From Reticulitermes lucifugus (taxonomy: Eukaryota > Arthropoda > Insecta > Blattodea > Rhinotermitidae), in the NCBI GenBank assembly GCA_026260175.1, contig JAKCWW010000616.1, positions 36,734 to 100,733 on the forward strand: a stretch of 64,000 nucleotides of DNA, in the 5' to 3' direction. Shown piece after piece: positions 1 to 11,125 of this stretch; the first letter of the stretch is position 1, and every line of letters starts with the position of its first letter. The notes beneath the pieces were generated by a model. It saw only the letters and a program-made list of their open reading frames with translations, ran no database searches and was not told where the DNA came from. Both the position numbers and the translations under genes were made by a program.

Positions 1-1080
1 GATGTGGCCTGTAATCAAGATTTCCCCCACGATTAACGCGTGCAGCCATCTACCATACATGCTGAATCTCAGTTATTCACAAGTAAAACAGACTGGAATT
101 AATTTTTTATGTCATATTTCATCAATGGGGTGATCTATCTTGCAAGTTGCTACGTATTTCTCGGACGAAGGCGCACAAAAAAATACACTGCCACACATCA
201 AGTCCCCATAATGTTCCCACACAAAACAGGGCTTCATAATGTAACTCGCTTGATTATAGGGTTAGCATCTGATGCATATTTCGAAATGCTTAGGTATTAG
301 TTGGTTTGGTTTTGGTTGCTCTGCCCACACATTATTATGTCATGTGGGTACAATCATTCTGCTTCGGCAAGAAGACTGCCAGATTGATTGAAAACCAAAA
401 TGCCGGTGGTTTTAAGCAATTACAAGGCCTTTCTTCACCACCACTGCTAATTCTCTGGTTTGTATTCCAACCCACGAACTTTATTCCACAATGCATTTTG
501 TTAGCTGCTTCTTTCTTTTTGTGTCTAAGAATATGCAGGCTTGTGCAAGGCAGGTCCTACGCTTGGCAATTCTATGGAAAGACGGAAAATTACATTAAAG
601 GTGTACATATATATAATCACTTCAACAAAGAAAAAAGCCCACTCATAAGACGTAATAGTTTTCTGAACAGTACAGACGGACTCTAGAACCCATCTAGCCT
701 CCTAGGCAATGGCTACGGCGGTAGCTTTCCCAGGGATATAGCGACCAGACTGTGTACTTGTCACCCACCAAGTGCCTAATTTAAGAATGCGTGGAGCTAT
801 ACCTTCAGAACATTTAATATTTTTTGCTTGCAACTAGGAACATGACATTTCTTATATGGATAAATTAAGAACATGCCTATAAATTGTGTACAAAATACCG
901 GTTGTAAGTCAGAAATTAAAAAAAACGTTTTGTTGGGCTGAAATGTTGAAGTTATCTACGACCCATACTTAACAAAAGCAAAATTAATGTATAGTCGAAA
1001 TACGTTATTCAAAGAAATATAAAAACACACTGTACTGTTAATAATAATATTCTATAATATAGGCCTATATACAAACTGTG
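1..1080. other. No gene recognised (left edge)
   Basis: AT-rich sequence with no repeat family or protein domain that I recognise. Two short open frames on the plus strand (109-300 and 306-686) have no recognisable motif and composition like their surroundings. A TAGGCCTA palindrome lies at 1060-1067. Confidence 0.5.
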
Positions 1081-1159
1081 AAAAAAAAAAGGATTTGAGG
1101 ATTAAATGGTATGATCCATCTGAGAAGAGTCCAGAATTCAAACAATGTTACGTTATGCA

Positions 1160-1385
1160 CAGATTTTCTGTCCTGTTCCTATTCTCTTCCTAATACTTTC
1201 TTATCTTTTTCAACTTCTTTCGTTCATTATTTTTACCTCCCATTTTCATTTTTCCTCTTCCAGTACTCTGTCCTACATCACGTCCGCTTCCTTCTTTGTT
1301 TTTGCTTTTGCATATATCCTCTTCCAATATCATCATCTTCCTTTTATCTTTCCTCCCTCCATTCCCACGCCTGCACGCACAACTG
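1160..1385 (+). repeat. Pyrimidine-rich tract
   Basis: About 220 bases are dominated by C and T on the plus strand, with many CTTCC, TTTTC and CCTCC runs. This strand asymmetry leaves both strands open in several frames, so the open frames here are compositional artefacts. It looks like decayed simple-sequence DNA, though a polypyrimidine stretch before a splice acceptor cannot be excluded. Confidence 0.5.
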
Positions 1386-1736
1386 TACTTGGAGGGTCTC
1401 AAAGCTGTATTTGTATTAGCATGAAATGCAGGTTTTAATATCATATGTTTTCCCTGCATACTGTTGTTAACGAAATGCAAGATGAAACATGCAGCCAAAT
1501 GCAGAGCCTTTGAAAGGTAAAGTAGCTGATGCATGCAGTAGCCACTTTGCTTTAGGCGTTAGACGACATGTGCAAGTGGCAGACTGCACATAAATGTCAG
1601 TCACATATTAGGTACATTGCAAAAGATATAGGTTGAGATTATGCAGACTGGGAGAACAGGTTACGGTAAAAACTACGAACGGAAACCCATGTAAGAAAAA
1701 AGCCATGAGGAAGCGGAGGAGGAGGGAAAAGAGAAG

Positions 1737-1737
<1 letters not shown>

Positions 1738-1780
<43 letters not shown>

Positions 1781-1782
1781 GG
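1738..1782 (+). repeat. (AAT)n microsatellite
   Basis: A perfect ATA/AAT trinucleotide run of about 15 units. It produces poly-Ile and poly-Tyr open frames that are not genes. Confidence 0.95.
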
Positions 1783-1854
1783 GTAAAAATAAAGGCCACA
1801 CATGACATGCCTGGACAGGCACAGAGAGGATGCGCACGTATAGCGCCAGCTCAT

Positions 1855-2071
1855 TCATAACCCGGCGCTAGAAGAAAGTAGGTTGTCAGCACCAAGCTCC
1901 GGTCGCTTTACCCCAGAGAAGGACCCGATCACCATTTTACAGGAGGCTGGGTGGGCCTCAAGGCCGGTCGGTACGGGTACAGAAAATCTCGCCCCACCGG
2001 GATTCGATCCCCGGACCGTCCAGCCCGTAGCGAGTCGCTATATAGATTACGCTATCCCGGCCGCCCACGAT
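1855..2071 (-). mobile_element. tRNA-derived SINE, minus strand
   Basis: Read on the minus strand, the 5' head resembles a tRNA: an A-box-like TAGCGTAATC and a B-box-like GGGATCGAATCC about 45 bases apart. These form an internal RNA polymerase III promoter. The body carries the family signature, including GCCCACCCAGCCTCCTGTAA, also seen at 12.5, 24.9 and 30.5 kb. The 3' part is shorter than in those copies, so the element is truncated. It lies between two AAT/GAT microsatellites. Confidence 0.8.
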
Positions 2072-2131
2072 AATGATGATGATGATGGTGATAATGATGA
2101 TAATAATAATAATAATAATAATACTTTTGTT
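2068..2131 (+). repeat. (GAT)n/(AAT)n microsatellite
   Basis: A GATGATGATG stretch grades into AATAATAAT directly at the head side of the SINE. The resulting Asp/Asn-rich and poly-Ile frames are not genes. Confidence 0.9.
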
Positions 2132-2139
2132 GAGAAGAC

Positions 2140-4435
2140 TAGTTCTTGCGGTCTTTAGGGGTGTCACAACAGCATTTTGTCAAAATTAATATGCCTTCAA
2201 ATATAATGCGCAACAGAATTTTCAAACTTATGACCAGACAAAAAAGTAGAGGTTAACTGCAGAAAGTATATTCAATAGTTTCAGAACGCATTATATTACG
2301 AATACAATAAAGCTTTAGGAAGTTTGCCAATGCACTTTCTTTACGTAGCAGTTCGAGAGTAAGCTAATATAATGCTCATAACATGTTTTGGGAAGCACTA
2401 CGAAGGAAGAAAATCAGCGGTGTATACTGATGAATACGGGAATCAGTAAATCTGACTCTGAATCCCGTAAGACAATTCATTCTCCGGTTGTTTCATGATA
2501 AAGGTTATTGTAGATCAAACAAAGGATCATTGAACAACAGCAAAGTCCTTGAGTTTGTAAAGTTATTTTGTAGGAGTCAGACGTCCATGTCCATCATTAT
2601 TTCATACTTGGATGTAGGTCACAAAACACTGACATGACAGTTTCTTGAATAATCTAGCACAAAACAGATGGCACCAAATGCACCCAATAGACAGGAAAAT
2701 TGGCAATTTATAACATTACAAATATTAGAGTAACATGTGAATCTTTTAACATATTACCACCTTATAATAACTGAAACCACTACGACTAATCGTTGACAAA
2801 CCGAAACGGAAATCTTCATTCCCGCTTGCATGCGTCCAGGCTGACAGACTATCCCTGAAAGAAACGCGCTGACAGACCTGGCCACAATAAACAAATGGGT
2901 CGAATTCTGCGTTACGAACATGACAAATCTGGTTAGCATTTCGTATCGTAGAGAGGATATTCTAAGCTCTTAGTGTTTTTGCTCAGTCCATCCAGGAAAA
3001 TAACGCGACAGCACTTTAAAATAAATCACAACCACCTTCAAATTATTTCCGACTCATTATGCACAAATCATTCAACCATTCGTTAAACGGATTAAGACAT
3101 TAAATTTTATCAAAATTCGTGTAGTCAGAGTAAAATCACTTTTGCAAAAAGAATCTGAAATATTATGCTGGATAAGGTACCCAGATTTTCAGTTCTCGGA
3201 CCTTTCACATACAAGCATACCTCTCTGTTAATACAGCTGTCAATCTCAGGATTCATCGTAATCCACGGCTGCAGTATTCACGGCTACTTGAAGCCTGTAC
3301 CACACTCCAAGGCAAGCGATCACTATAGCTCAAGAGATGTGCGTTAGCTCTGTTTTGCGCCTACAAAGACAATCATGGCTCTATCACCCGCCCCGTCCAA
3401 TAGCAATACCTAAGTGCTTCTACAAGCCATTGATCTAAGCCCATACACGAAAATACGGTGGTTGTATATATACGATCCTACATTCGAAAGTAATCCCAGC
3501 CCTTAACCGATAGGGTGAGCAATGGCTTCATCCTTGCTAACAATGGCTAGAAAAGCGAAAACTAGCATCAAGTCTCTTAGAAATCCCGCCTTCCACTCCC
3601 TACCAATTCTATGCAAAAGAGGTGACTGCGTCTCAGAGGGTAACAACAATCTTCTAAGATTTAGCCTCCAACACCCTAGCACATTCAAGGCTAAACCAAG
3701 GGCTGCCGATGAGACCAGATTTTTACGCTGCATATGGAAAGCGAATGTGGTGTTTCAGGCTTAAAATTGGGTTTCGTTTAGGTAACTATGAAAAAAGAGC
3801 ATTTTCATTCTGACAGCGTATTGAATATTACGTTAAGTTGGCTGCGAATATTGAACAAAAGTCCGTCAAATACATCTTCACTGCAAGATCATTACAAGTA
3901 AACCCAAAATTATGCGCTTACACTGTAGTTCAGGGAAACGGAAATCCTGTTTATATAAGAAGCAATGTAAGACGGTGAGTTCAGAGAGTGATGTACTGGT
4001 AAGAAGACGCAGGTCAGATTCTCAGCTCTTTGTCACCACGTTCCTCGAGTAAAGTGGCCGAAGCGTGAACCTGGCTGATCAACCGAACCCAGTGTCCAAA
4101 TCATTGCTAAGATTACTGAGTAAAAGCTTCCACTGGGGCTCATTGTTGAGAAACCTATTTCTTATTTTGGCACCGCATGAGTGGTTTGTGTTGCCGACGT
4201 TTTGGAGGAACATGCTCTCTCTCTTTCTCTATTTTCAGGGTCTGTCTATATATCCCGACAACATATGCATGCTACCCACTTCAACCCTGCAGGTGGAGGT
4301 CGTATGCTTCTCCCAAAATTAGGCAACGAAATCCAGTTTCACGGGGTGCCAATACCCAAGAACAAGATAAACATGAACGTGGTTAAGGCTAAGTGGCCTG
4401 CATGGAATACCGAGGCCCTTGTGATACTGACAGTC
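2140..4435. other. No gene recognised
   Basis: No repeat family, RNA gene or domain is recognisable. One open frame (3522-3764, plus, 80 codons) is somewhat more GC-rich than its flanks but has no known motif, and its overlapping minus-strand frame is equally open. I do not call it. Confidence 0.4.
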
Positions 4436-4439
4436 GCTA

Positions 4440-4795
4440 ATCTAATCAAATAAGTTCCCTGTTTTTATAGAACCCGAAGGCTGAATGCCACGATAATACT
4501 GAGTGGCCACTTTACACATTCGTGAGTCACTTGAATGAAGTCCACTTCATCCCACCCTATTCTTTTCAGATCCATTTTAATATTATCATTTCATTTATAT
4601 GTAGGTATTTCAAATAACGTAGTCTCTTCAGAATTTCCGACTACAATTATGGGTGCATTTCTCGTACCTTATATGCGTGCTACATCTATCGCGTCACTCA
4701 GCCCCCTTCATTTGAACATCCCAGTACCAGACCTATCCGATAAATGGTACAGATTATGAAGATCTTCATTGTGTAATAGTCTTTAGTTCACTGTA
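4440..4795 (+). mobile_element. Diverged retroelement-like repeat ([10 protein letters not shown] family)
   Basis: Frame translation gives a decayed version of a peptide widespread in insect repeats. A KFPVF/EPEG segment matching [13 protein letters not shown] lies near 4455-4485. A SHPILFRSILILSFHL segment, matching the family's HPTSWRSILILSSHL, follows near 4545-4610. The fragment at 60895-61045 shares the first block and keeps it better. Frames are broken, so this is a relic. The parent element class is not identified. Confidence 0.5.
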
Positions 4796-4883
4796 AATCT
4801 CACTTATGTTCAAGTACTGTCTTCACAAACACCCTCAATCTATGTGATATTAGATATTATCATGGCAGTAAGTATCAAGGTTA

Positions 4884-5042
4884 GAGTCTGCTGGGTGTGA
4901 CGCCGGTAGTGTAGTGTACGGACACCAACGTTCCGGAGAAACCTGCTGTCTCCGTTTCCACGTTCAAGCTACCTTCAAGAAAAAGAAAGCAGGTTCCTGC
5001 GAAACGTTCTTAACCATCTACCAAAGAATGCAGCGTCACGTG
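4884..5042. repeat. Palindromic repeat, class 2, copy A
   Basis: An imperfect inverted repeat. The left arm reads GTGACGCC, then ACCAACGTTCCGGAGAAACC, then TGCT. The right arm reads AGCAGGTTCC, then GCGAAACGTT, then ACCATCTACC, then GCGTCAC. The same left/right block order occurs at 7.2, 10.5, 16.1, 19.9, 40.4 and 50.4 kb. No coding potential is seen. Confidence 0.6.
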
Positions 5043-5159
5043 TAGTAAACTTGACCATCAGTAACAGAGCAAATTACATATCAATGTGATGTAACGACAG
5101 GTAGAATTATATTTTGTTTGTGTTAATTTGTATTATTATGATAGGATAAAAACGATACT

Positions 5160-5423
5160 ATGACTTTCCTGAATTACAACACAGCGGTAATCCTCACCAC
5201 TCTTGCGATCCTCATCGTCCTCCCGGTTAACAGTTTTACCATTAGCAGGCTGCGAGCCGCTATCCTAATCTATGTGGTGGTGTCCCATCCCATCCTTAAC
5301 AAGGCTATACTTCACAGCCTAATGGCTTCACCAAATCCAGACGCCATCCGTTTTAAACCCTCCCCTCTCCATTCAAAAATCTTAGAGGACGCAGGCGTCT
5401 CCCACTGCCAACTTTCGTTATAA
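5160..5423 (+). other. Unassigned open frame, 87 codons
   Basis: The frame begins with a hydrophobic stretch (about residues 9-25, VILTTLAILIVLPVNSF) that looks like a signal or membrane segment. It ends with a TAA. No conserved domain, splice signal or homologue is recognised, and it lies in repeat-rich DNA. It is probably a chance frame. Confidence 0.12.
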
Positions 5424-5595
5424 TGGAGTATGGTAGCGGCAGAAGGGACCAAGTTCTACAACGACACAATGTCTCTCAGCAACGTAAGTATCAAGGGTTG
5501 GTACGTTTTGCTATTGCGTCATATTTCACAGGTGTAGATGTTCATTTATGGCAGACAGGTGCATGTTTGTGGTTGCAAACATAATCAAACACAAA

Positions 5596-5743
5596 GTAAA
5601 TTTCACCCTATAACCTGCCATGAAGACACAGAAGGGCAGTAGAGATACAGATCTACTCTTTCTTTAACCTGGGCGCTAGACTGGGATGGGTAGTTAACGC
5701 CACGCCCGGGCCGCTTTACCCCCGGGAATGACCCCGTACCCAT
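5596..5743 (-). mobile_element. tRNA-derived SINE, 3' fragment
   Basis: Matches the 3' two-thirds of the 12.5 and 30.5 kb SINEs on the minus strand: the CTCTACTCTTTCTTTAACC block, the GGCGCTAGA block, then ACGCCACGCCC and GGCCGCTTTACCCC. It stops just before the family's CAGCCTCCTG block, so the tRNA-like head is missing. This is 5' truncation, typical of retroposition. Confidence 0.75.
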
Positions 5744-6107
5744 TGTTAATCAAACTACAGAGATATTTTTCCTCTGTGTTTCTTTAAATATAAACAGAAA
5801 AAGAATTTCAACATTTCTTTAGGCGTCTAATGTCTTCACTTGTCCTATGTGACATATAAAATCACGGTATTCTGGTCTGTGACTCATATAGTCTGATAGT
5901 ACTCGTACATTGATACCACCATTTCTGACAAATCAAACACGTCCTAAACCTCAAGTCAGCTGTTTTCACTGCAACGTTGTTAAATTGCTACTAGAATAAA
6001 GAGAAACAACCAAAAAACGGTAATTTTAATATTCACAGTGCGAGAACCTCAAATCTCTTTCCGATAACACAACACAGAAGAATAACTCCCTTCTACCCTA
6101 ACGATAC

Positions 6108-6180
6108 AGGCAGCAGATTCCCCGAAACGTCGATAAATTCATACCTGACTATCCAATGCAACATTCCAGACCACAAAATT
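6108..6180 (+). repeat. Palindromic repeat, class 2, single right arm
   Basis: Carries GCAGCAGATTCCCCGAAACG, then TCGATAAAT, TATCCAATGCAAC and CCAGACC. This is the right-arm block order of the class 2 palindromes. No left arm is evident upstream. Confidence 0.45.
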
Positions 6181-7179
6181 CTTCAGCTACTTACTCATAT
6201 TTAGATAAATAATTTGGTACTTATATGACACATTCCTTTCCCTGGAAATTGTTGCCTGTACCACATAGTTTCCTTCTCCAGTTCTTTCTCTTTCACCCCT
6301 CGTTTCTTCATTCTTTTTAGTGGCAGAAGGAAAAGGCTCATTTCTTCTGGTCCTATTTTCTTACTTTCAAAATGCAGAACAATTTTCATTGTTAAACATT
6401 TGCATATGCCAGGATTGAAACCATATATCTCCCGGCAGTTTAGTCTTCTCTCCTCACATTCAAGCTCGCCCCCTTCCTACCCATATTTCACCCCTGAAAC
6501 TTTACCCGCCCCTACCTCGTTTTTTGAAGCATTTCGCAATTTAAGAAGTTAGGTCTGCTGACAGGATGAAGTGCCTCCCCGAGTACTAACTCATGAGAAG
6601 ACTCTCCCTTCTCTTATTTAAGATTCCTTCAACTGCTTTAAGAGAATGAAGCAACAAAAGAAAAGCGATAAAGTAAGCTTTGTTAATGCCGTTTTTAGAT
6701 CCTACATTGACATATTTTCTCCTTTCTAACATATTAATGCATATTCTAAAACTGGTTGCTTCGTGCTGTTGCGTGAAGGTATGCATTTCTATGTGATTCG
6801 TCTCTTACGGCAACCAAAATTAAAATGACTGAAGTTTGCAACAGAGAATTGATAAACAGGAAATTAAGCGAACATTCCGACAGGGAGATAAGAGAAAAAG
6901 ATTTGTTACTACAATTTCGAAGACACATAAGTACATTACAGACACCTGTTCCTGTTACTTTGAATACATCAACGGCTTCGATGTCTATAGATTCAATAAC
7001 TGACATTTTTAGCAAAATTACACTCAGTAGGTCATGGAATTTTATTTTTGATAATGCAAAGACTTTTAACAGCTAATTTTGCGATATACGTTCCTGTACC
7101 ACAAGGCAATGGTAAATATAATTTTTCAAAAATAATACCATTCCTCATTTCAGAAATTCGTTGGACGTAGACGATTATT

Positions 7180-7302
7180 TCCTCCTGGAATATGTCGCTG
7201 AATCACAGGGTAATCGGTTCTCGCCATTTCGAAGACAACAAATTCCTTCGAAACGTCAAGAACCTATCTCCCAATGACGCAACAGCATATCCCACAAGAA
7301 TG
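7180..7302. repeat. Palindromic repeat, class 2, copy B
   Basis: The left arm has TCCTGGAATATGTCGCTG and a CATTTCGAAG block. The right arm has TTCGAAACGTC, AACCTATC and AACAGCATATCCCACAAGAA. The arms pair imperfectly over about 60 bases. It directly precedes the class 1 foldback at 7.4 kb. Confidence 0.5.
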
Positions 7303-7497
7303 GAATCCCCAATCACGCCGTTGTGAATATCTCTAAACTTCCTATAGCGTAGATCCCTTAAGACAAAATATAATATAAAACAAATGTAACATTTCTGATT
7401 AAAAAATTTGATAATTTTATACTCCGTGCGTTATTCTTACAAGTAATTTCAGTAGAGTAAATGCAAACAAAACGACTAAAAATCATACATAACATAA

Positions 7498-7539
7498 AAT
7501 TCCTACATGTTTCAGCGCCAGGGTGCCAGATTCAGGGAA
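7498..7539 (-). ncRNA. Degenerate hammerhead-like motif, left arm
   Basis: On the minus strand: CTGAATC in place of CTGATGA, a GGCACC...GGCGCT hairpin, TGAAAC, ATGTA, then GGAATT. The first core box is damaged, so activity is unlikely. Its partner at 7713-7758 is better preserved. Confidence 0.3.
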
Positions 7540-7712
7540 ACCAAAATACAAAGATTTGCGAGTGCGAAAACAACAATTTTGGTATTACATCAATAAAATG
7601 TTAAAATGTTCGAATTATGAACTTCGTAATTTTGTAATTCTAACACTTTGACATTTTATTGATGTAATACTACCAAGATTGTTGCTTTGGTACTTCCAAA
7701 CTTTTGTATTTT

Positions 7713-7758
7713 GAATTCCCTGAAGATGGCGCCTCGGCGCTGAAACATGTAGGAATTT
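7713..7758 (+). ncRNA. Hammerhead-like motif, right arm
   Basis: Stem I is GAATTCC (7713-7719) with GGAATTT (7752-7758), seven pairs including one G-U. The first core box is CTGAAGA (7720-7726), where the canonical form is CTGATGA. Stem II is GGCGC/GGCGCT around a short loop. The second core box GAAA lies at 7742-7745, then C-AT-G and GTA as the expected cleavage triplet. One core change (T to A) probably weakens or abolishes cleavage. The ribozyme assignment is inference. Confidence 0.4.
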
Positions 7759-7993
7759 TATGTTATGTATGAATTTTTGTCGTTTCATGTGCATTTATTG
7801 GTTACTGTAATTACTTATTTCTGGTAACGTCTATTTGTTTCCTGTCTCGCACGGCGGACCTAACAGGAAACACTAAAGATAGTAAGAAATCTAATTCGTG
7901 CTCTTTCAAATACCTTAGTAAACCATAATTGCTTATAATTAATACATTAATCAGCTTATGCACTTAGTAGAGTACATTCAAAAGTAAGTATAC

Positions 7994-8037
7994 AACTCCT
8001 ACATATTTCGGCACCGAGATGTCATCATCAGGGAGTT
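7994..8037 (-). ncRNA. Hammerhead-like motif with intact core
   Basis: Minus strand: AACTCC (8037-8032), CTGATGA (8031-8025), a weak stem II, GAAA (8009-8006), TAT, GTA (8002-8000), then GGAGTT (7999-7994). Stem I is six perfect pairs and both core boxes are canonical. Stem III is minimal, as in the hammerheads of Penelope-like elements. A plus-strand motif of the same kind lies downstream at 8661. Sequence features are seen; self-cleavage is not shown. Confidence 0.45.
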
Positions 8038-8660
8038 ACCTGAACAAAGGCATACCAGGCCAGCATGCTTACGTAGGTATTGTGTCGCTTTCATTAAAAT
8101 TATTAAAATAATTAGAATATTAATATTTTAAAATGCACAAGGTTAACTATCATAAGATCACAATGTTGTAAATTTAAGTTTTTTAACGTGAGATGTGTCA
8201 GGCAGAAGTTTTCAGTTGTTTACACTCTTTGTGAAGCATGCATACATACATCTTTCTCGGTCTATTACGATCTGAAGTGAAACTGCTGGCAGCTGGCCCA
8301 AAATATTTTATAAATTTAAGCTTTACCACACCACAACGACCACAACAGCCACTAACAACGCAACATCTTACAACGAATACGGACTATAGTTTAATCAACG
8401 CCTCAACAATCTCAACATCAACACCGCAGCATCGTACAACGTACACAAAAGAATATAGACTACAGTATAAAGAAACCAACGTTTTAACAGTTTTAAAATT
8501 GCTTTAGAAAATGCGACGATCTTAAGTGACGGCAACTCAGCACCCTACAAATAGTGTAGTGAATAAAACTGTCAGTGTAAAAATAACAACACTGACAAAA
8601 CAATAGTGAATTAATAGTGCCAAATTGGACAACGTGAAGTGAAGTGTATATATATAATAC

Positions 8661-8708
8661 GTTACCCCTGATGATGGCCACAGAGGGGCCGAAACATATG
8701 TAGGGTAC
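8661..8708 (+). ncRNA. Hammerhead-like motif, best canonical copy
   Basis: Stem I TACCC (8663-8667) pairs with GGGTA (8703-8707). The core CTGATGA (8668-8674) is canonical. Stem II GGCC/GGCC closes a seven-base loop. GAAA (8691-8694) is canonical, followed by CATATG as a minimal stem III and GTA (8700-8702). About 430 bases of C/A-rich, non-coding sequence precede it from 8238. This layout matches type-I minimal hammerheads of retroelements. Whether the upstream stretch belongs to the same element is unclear. Confidence 0.5.
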
Positions 8709-8709
8709 T

Positions 8710-10480
8710 AGTGAGAGACAAATCTTAATAGTGCACTCGTTGGTTAAGTGAGTGAAGAGAAATATTTGCAACGTCATAGGTTTTGCTCACGAACGCTCAA
8801 TGAACCGGTGCTCGTATAAAGAACTCTGCGAGAAACGCATATAAAGTAGGAAGTAAAAGTGCTGTGTTGTAGTCCTACAGCTTAAAAACCAATTTTAGTA
8901 CACGACACATCAGAAATAGTCTTGCTAGACTAATCTACGCTAGCCGATATAAGATTTTTGGATTTGAAATTTTACATTAGGTAAAGTCCATCATCAACGC
9001 TATGGTCAAAATGAGGTGCCAAGCTCGAATTCTACTCCTCATCTTCATCAAAGTTACGGCCAATAATATTTAATATCTATTGTAATTTGGCCGATTTTTG
9101 TAGTTCAGGCAGAATGATTCTGATGTTGATTAAAGGGTCTACGATTTGCGGTAAAATTCCTGAGTTGAGAGACTGGCTACTAATTGTTGAACTATAATTC
9201 TATGACAATTATGTGAGTATCGGGGAAGTTTAGTTTCGTTCGGACAATATACGTATATAGGCCTCTACGTTTATTGAAATATAGCAGTGTTATAGAATAG
9301 ACTAGGAAATTATTTGGATAATGATAAGTCAACATACTATTCATCTCCGCATTCCCCATCGACTGTCCCAATACACCCGAAGAGACGAGACGTAATATTC
9401 CGGTAATAATGATAAGCTAAACAAGTAGCATGCGTGTCTGAAAGCGCGTACCGGTGTTTGACGGAGAAAAATTGCAGTGGTGGCTGTCTACTGAGGTACG
9501 ATAGGTTTTCCTGAGAACAGGGGCACCTACCCTGCCGAAATCGCTACCACCGAGTCAAGCTTAGAGGAGTCAATCGCACCCCTGGCTCGGGTAGGAGTCC
9601 AGTATGGGAAATAAAGGCCACAGTCGCAGGGAAATAGAAATGGTGTTGGTCAATAACTTATCGTTCGGCTAAGCTACCATAACGACACTCCTTTTTTCGA
9701 CAGGAAGGTGGGACCTGATCGACGCCCAGCAAGGCAATGAATAATACTGATATCAGAAGAAATGCTTAGTGGCTTTAGCTACATGATAACAGTACTGAGA
9801 AGTGTGTAAAGCTATAGTGCCTTGGATTCTTACGAATTTAATACCAAGCCAATGCATTCCAGAGTAAGCTAAATATCAATCTACATTCGAAGGGATATAT
9901 GGAGGCGCTTTCTGTCGTCATAATGAAATCTAAGTCCTGAACAAGTGGCGACAGTGGGGGCAGGTATGAGGGCCTCAACGTGTGATAAGTATCAGATCTC
10001 TTACCGCACTGCTGGGCGCCACCGCTAATTAAAAGCAGAGGCAGGGGTTCCTCGTGACATCACAGCTCATGATGAATAAAAGCGACCCCATCTCTGGTCA
10101 ACGCTTCATACGAACTGCTATCTTTAAAGTACCTCTTTTTCTGTCATCCTACACAGGAGCTGCACTGGAGGTACCCAAACTGTGTTCATACAGTTCCTGA
10201 ACCGGACACAGTCGGCTTCCTAATCGACCTATAAAAGCCCAGAATTTGGAATGTACGCGTCATTCTTTTTCCCCTGCAGTAAGCCTCTTCGTAGTTACGG
10301 ATATGTGCGAAATGTGGCAGTGATGGTCCAGAACAGTGCGCTATGAAGCAGTCGAGAGGTAGGCCTGCCTGTACTTTGGTCGCTAATAGAACTCCTCATT
10401 GCAGCATCGACCTATAATGGCAAAAATTTAGTTTTAGGCATACAAGATTTGAGGTACTAAGGGCCGTGACTATGAACAAT
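8710..10480. other. No gene recognised
   Basis: No open frame longer than about 60 codons and no repeat family that I recognise. The phrase ATCGACCTATAA occurs twice (10221 and 10409), hinting at a local duplication or diverged repeat. Confidence 0.4.
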
Positions 10481-10483
10481 ACC

Positions 10484-10659
10484 GACTTCTAGAATGTTAC
10501 GCCATATAGTCTGACAGAAAAGTACGGATAATTCGGAGAAATGTTGTACCTCTACCTTCAGGGTAGAAAACTTGTACCTTAAAGTCGGAGTAAACATGTT
10601 CCTATCAATCTTACTATCCACCTACAAAATTAAATGGCGTCGCATCTCGCTCTTCTTCC
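10484..10659. repeat. Palindromic repeat, class 2, copy C
   Basis: The left arm has CTTCTAGAATGTTACGCC, ATAGTCTG and a TTCGGAGAAATG block ending in ACCTTCAGGG. The right arm has CACCTACAAAATTAAATGGC followed by GTCGCATCTC and CTCTTC. Arms pair imperfectly. The left arm matches the one at 50389 closely (ATGTTACGCCATATAGT against ATGTTATGCCATATAGT). Confidence 0.5.
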
Positions 10660-11030
10660 TTGGTGGTGGAGGCACTACCGTCCTCCGACATTTATACCAC
10701 ATTTCACGCAGCATGTTCCAGAAGACGACAATCTTCCTTGTTTCTAGACAGCAGCGCCGCTTAGACCGTTCTATCAAGCTGTCTTTGAAGACTTTTCAAG
10801 TTCATGGCCTGCCTACTCAGTAAGAAATGTAATTTAAGAGCACTAATCAAGAGCTTATCTGTGCAAGTCATAGTTGTAGACGGGAAGCGACGAATTATTA
10901 AGTTAAAATTTCAACGACCTTTATAACAGCTAAAATTTTATTCAGAGTTTTACTTAATGTTACTCATATTCCGTGCAATTACCTTCTATATACAAGTTTT
11001 ACTTCAACTACTGCACAAAGCAATTTTTAC

Positions 11031-11076
11031 GCTCCTACATATTGCGGCTACATATTGTAGTCATCATCAGAGAGCC
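11031..11076 (-). ncRNA. Degenerate hammerhead-like motif, left arm
   Basis: Minus strand: GCTCT, CTGATGA, a GACTAC/GTAGCC stem II, GCAA in place of GAAA, TAT, GTA and GGAGC. The second core box carries an A to C change, so it is expected to be inactive. Confidence 0.35.
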
Positions 11077-11125
11077 ACAATATTACAAAGACATAATCAG
11101 CGCTGCTTATGTCTTTGTAATATTG

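Larger units (their letters stand above)
7433..7832. repeat. Class 1 foldback repeat, copy 1
   Basis: A long imperfect palindrome. The left arm (about 7433-7615) and right arm (about 7624-7832) are reverse complements over most of their length, sharing blocks such as ACATAACATAAAATTCC / GGAATTTTATGTTATGT and TTACATCAATAAAATGT / ACATTTTATTGATGTAA. Each arm carries a hammerhead-like motif, minus-strand on the left and plus-strand on the right. No transposase frame is present. It could be a foldback MITE or a fused inverted dimer of a retroelement end. Confidence 0.75.

Noticed and set aside
306-686. 126-codon open frame on the plus strand
   Set aside because: No motif, no codon bias and no splice or start context. 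The length is not exceptional for 64 kb of six-frame sequence.
1118-1136. 19-base near-match to 53137-53155
   Set aside because: One short shared block beside an A-run is not enough to define a repeat family.
1633-2158. Open frames rich in poly-Ile, poly-Tyr or Asp/Asn
   Set aside because: They are translations of AAT and GAT microsatellites and of the SINE between them.
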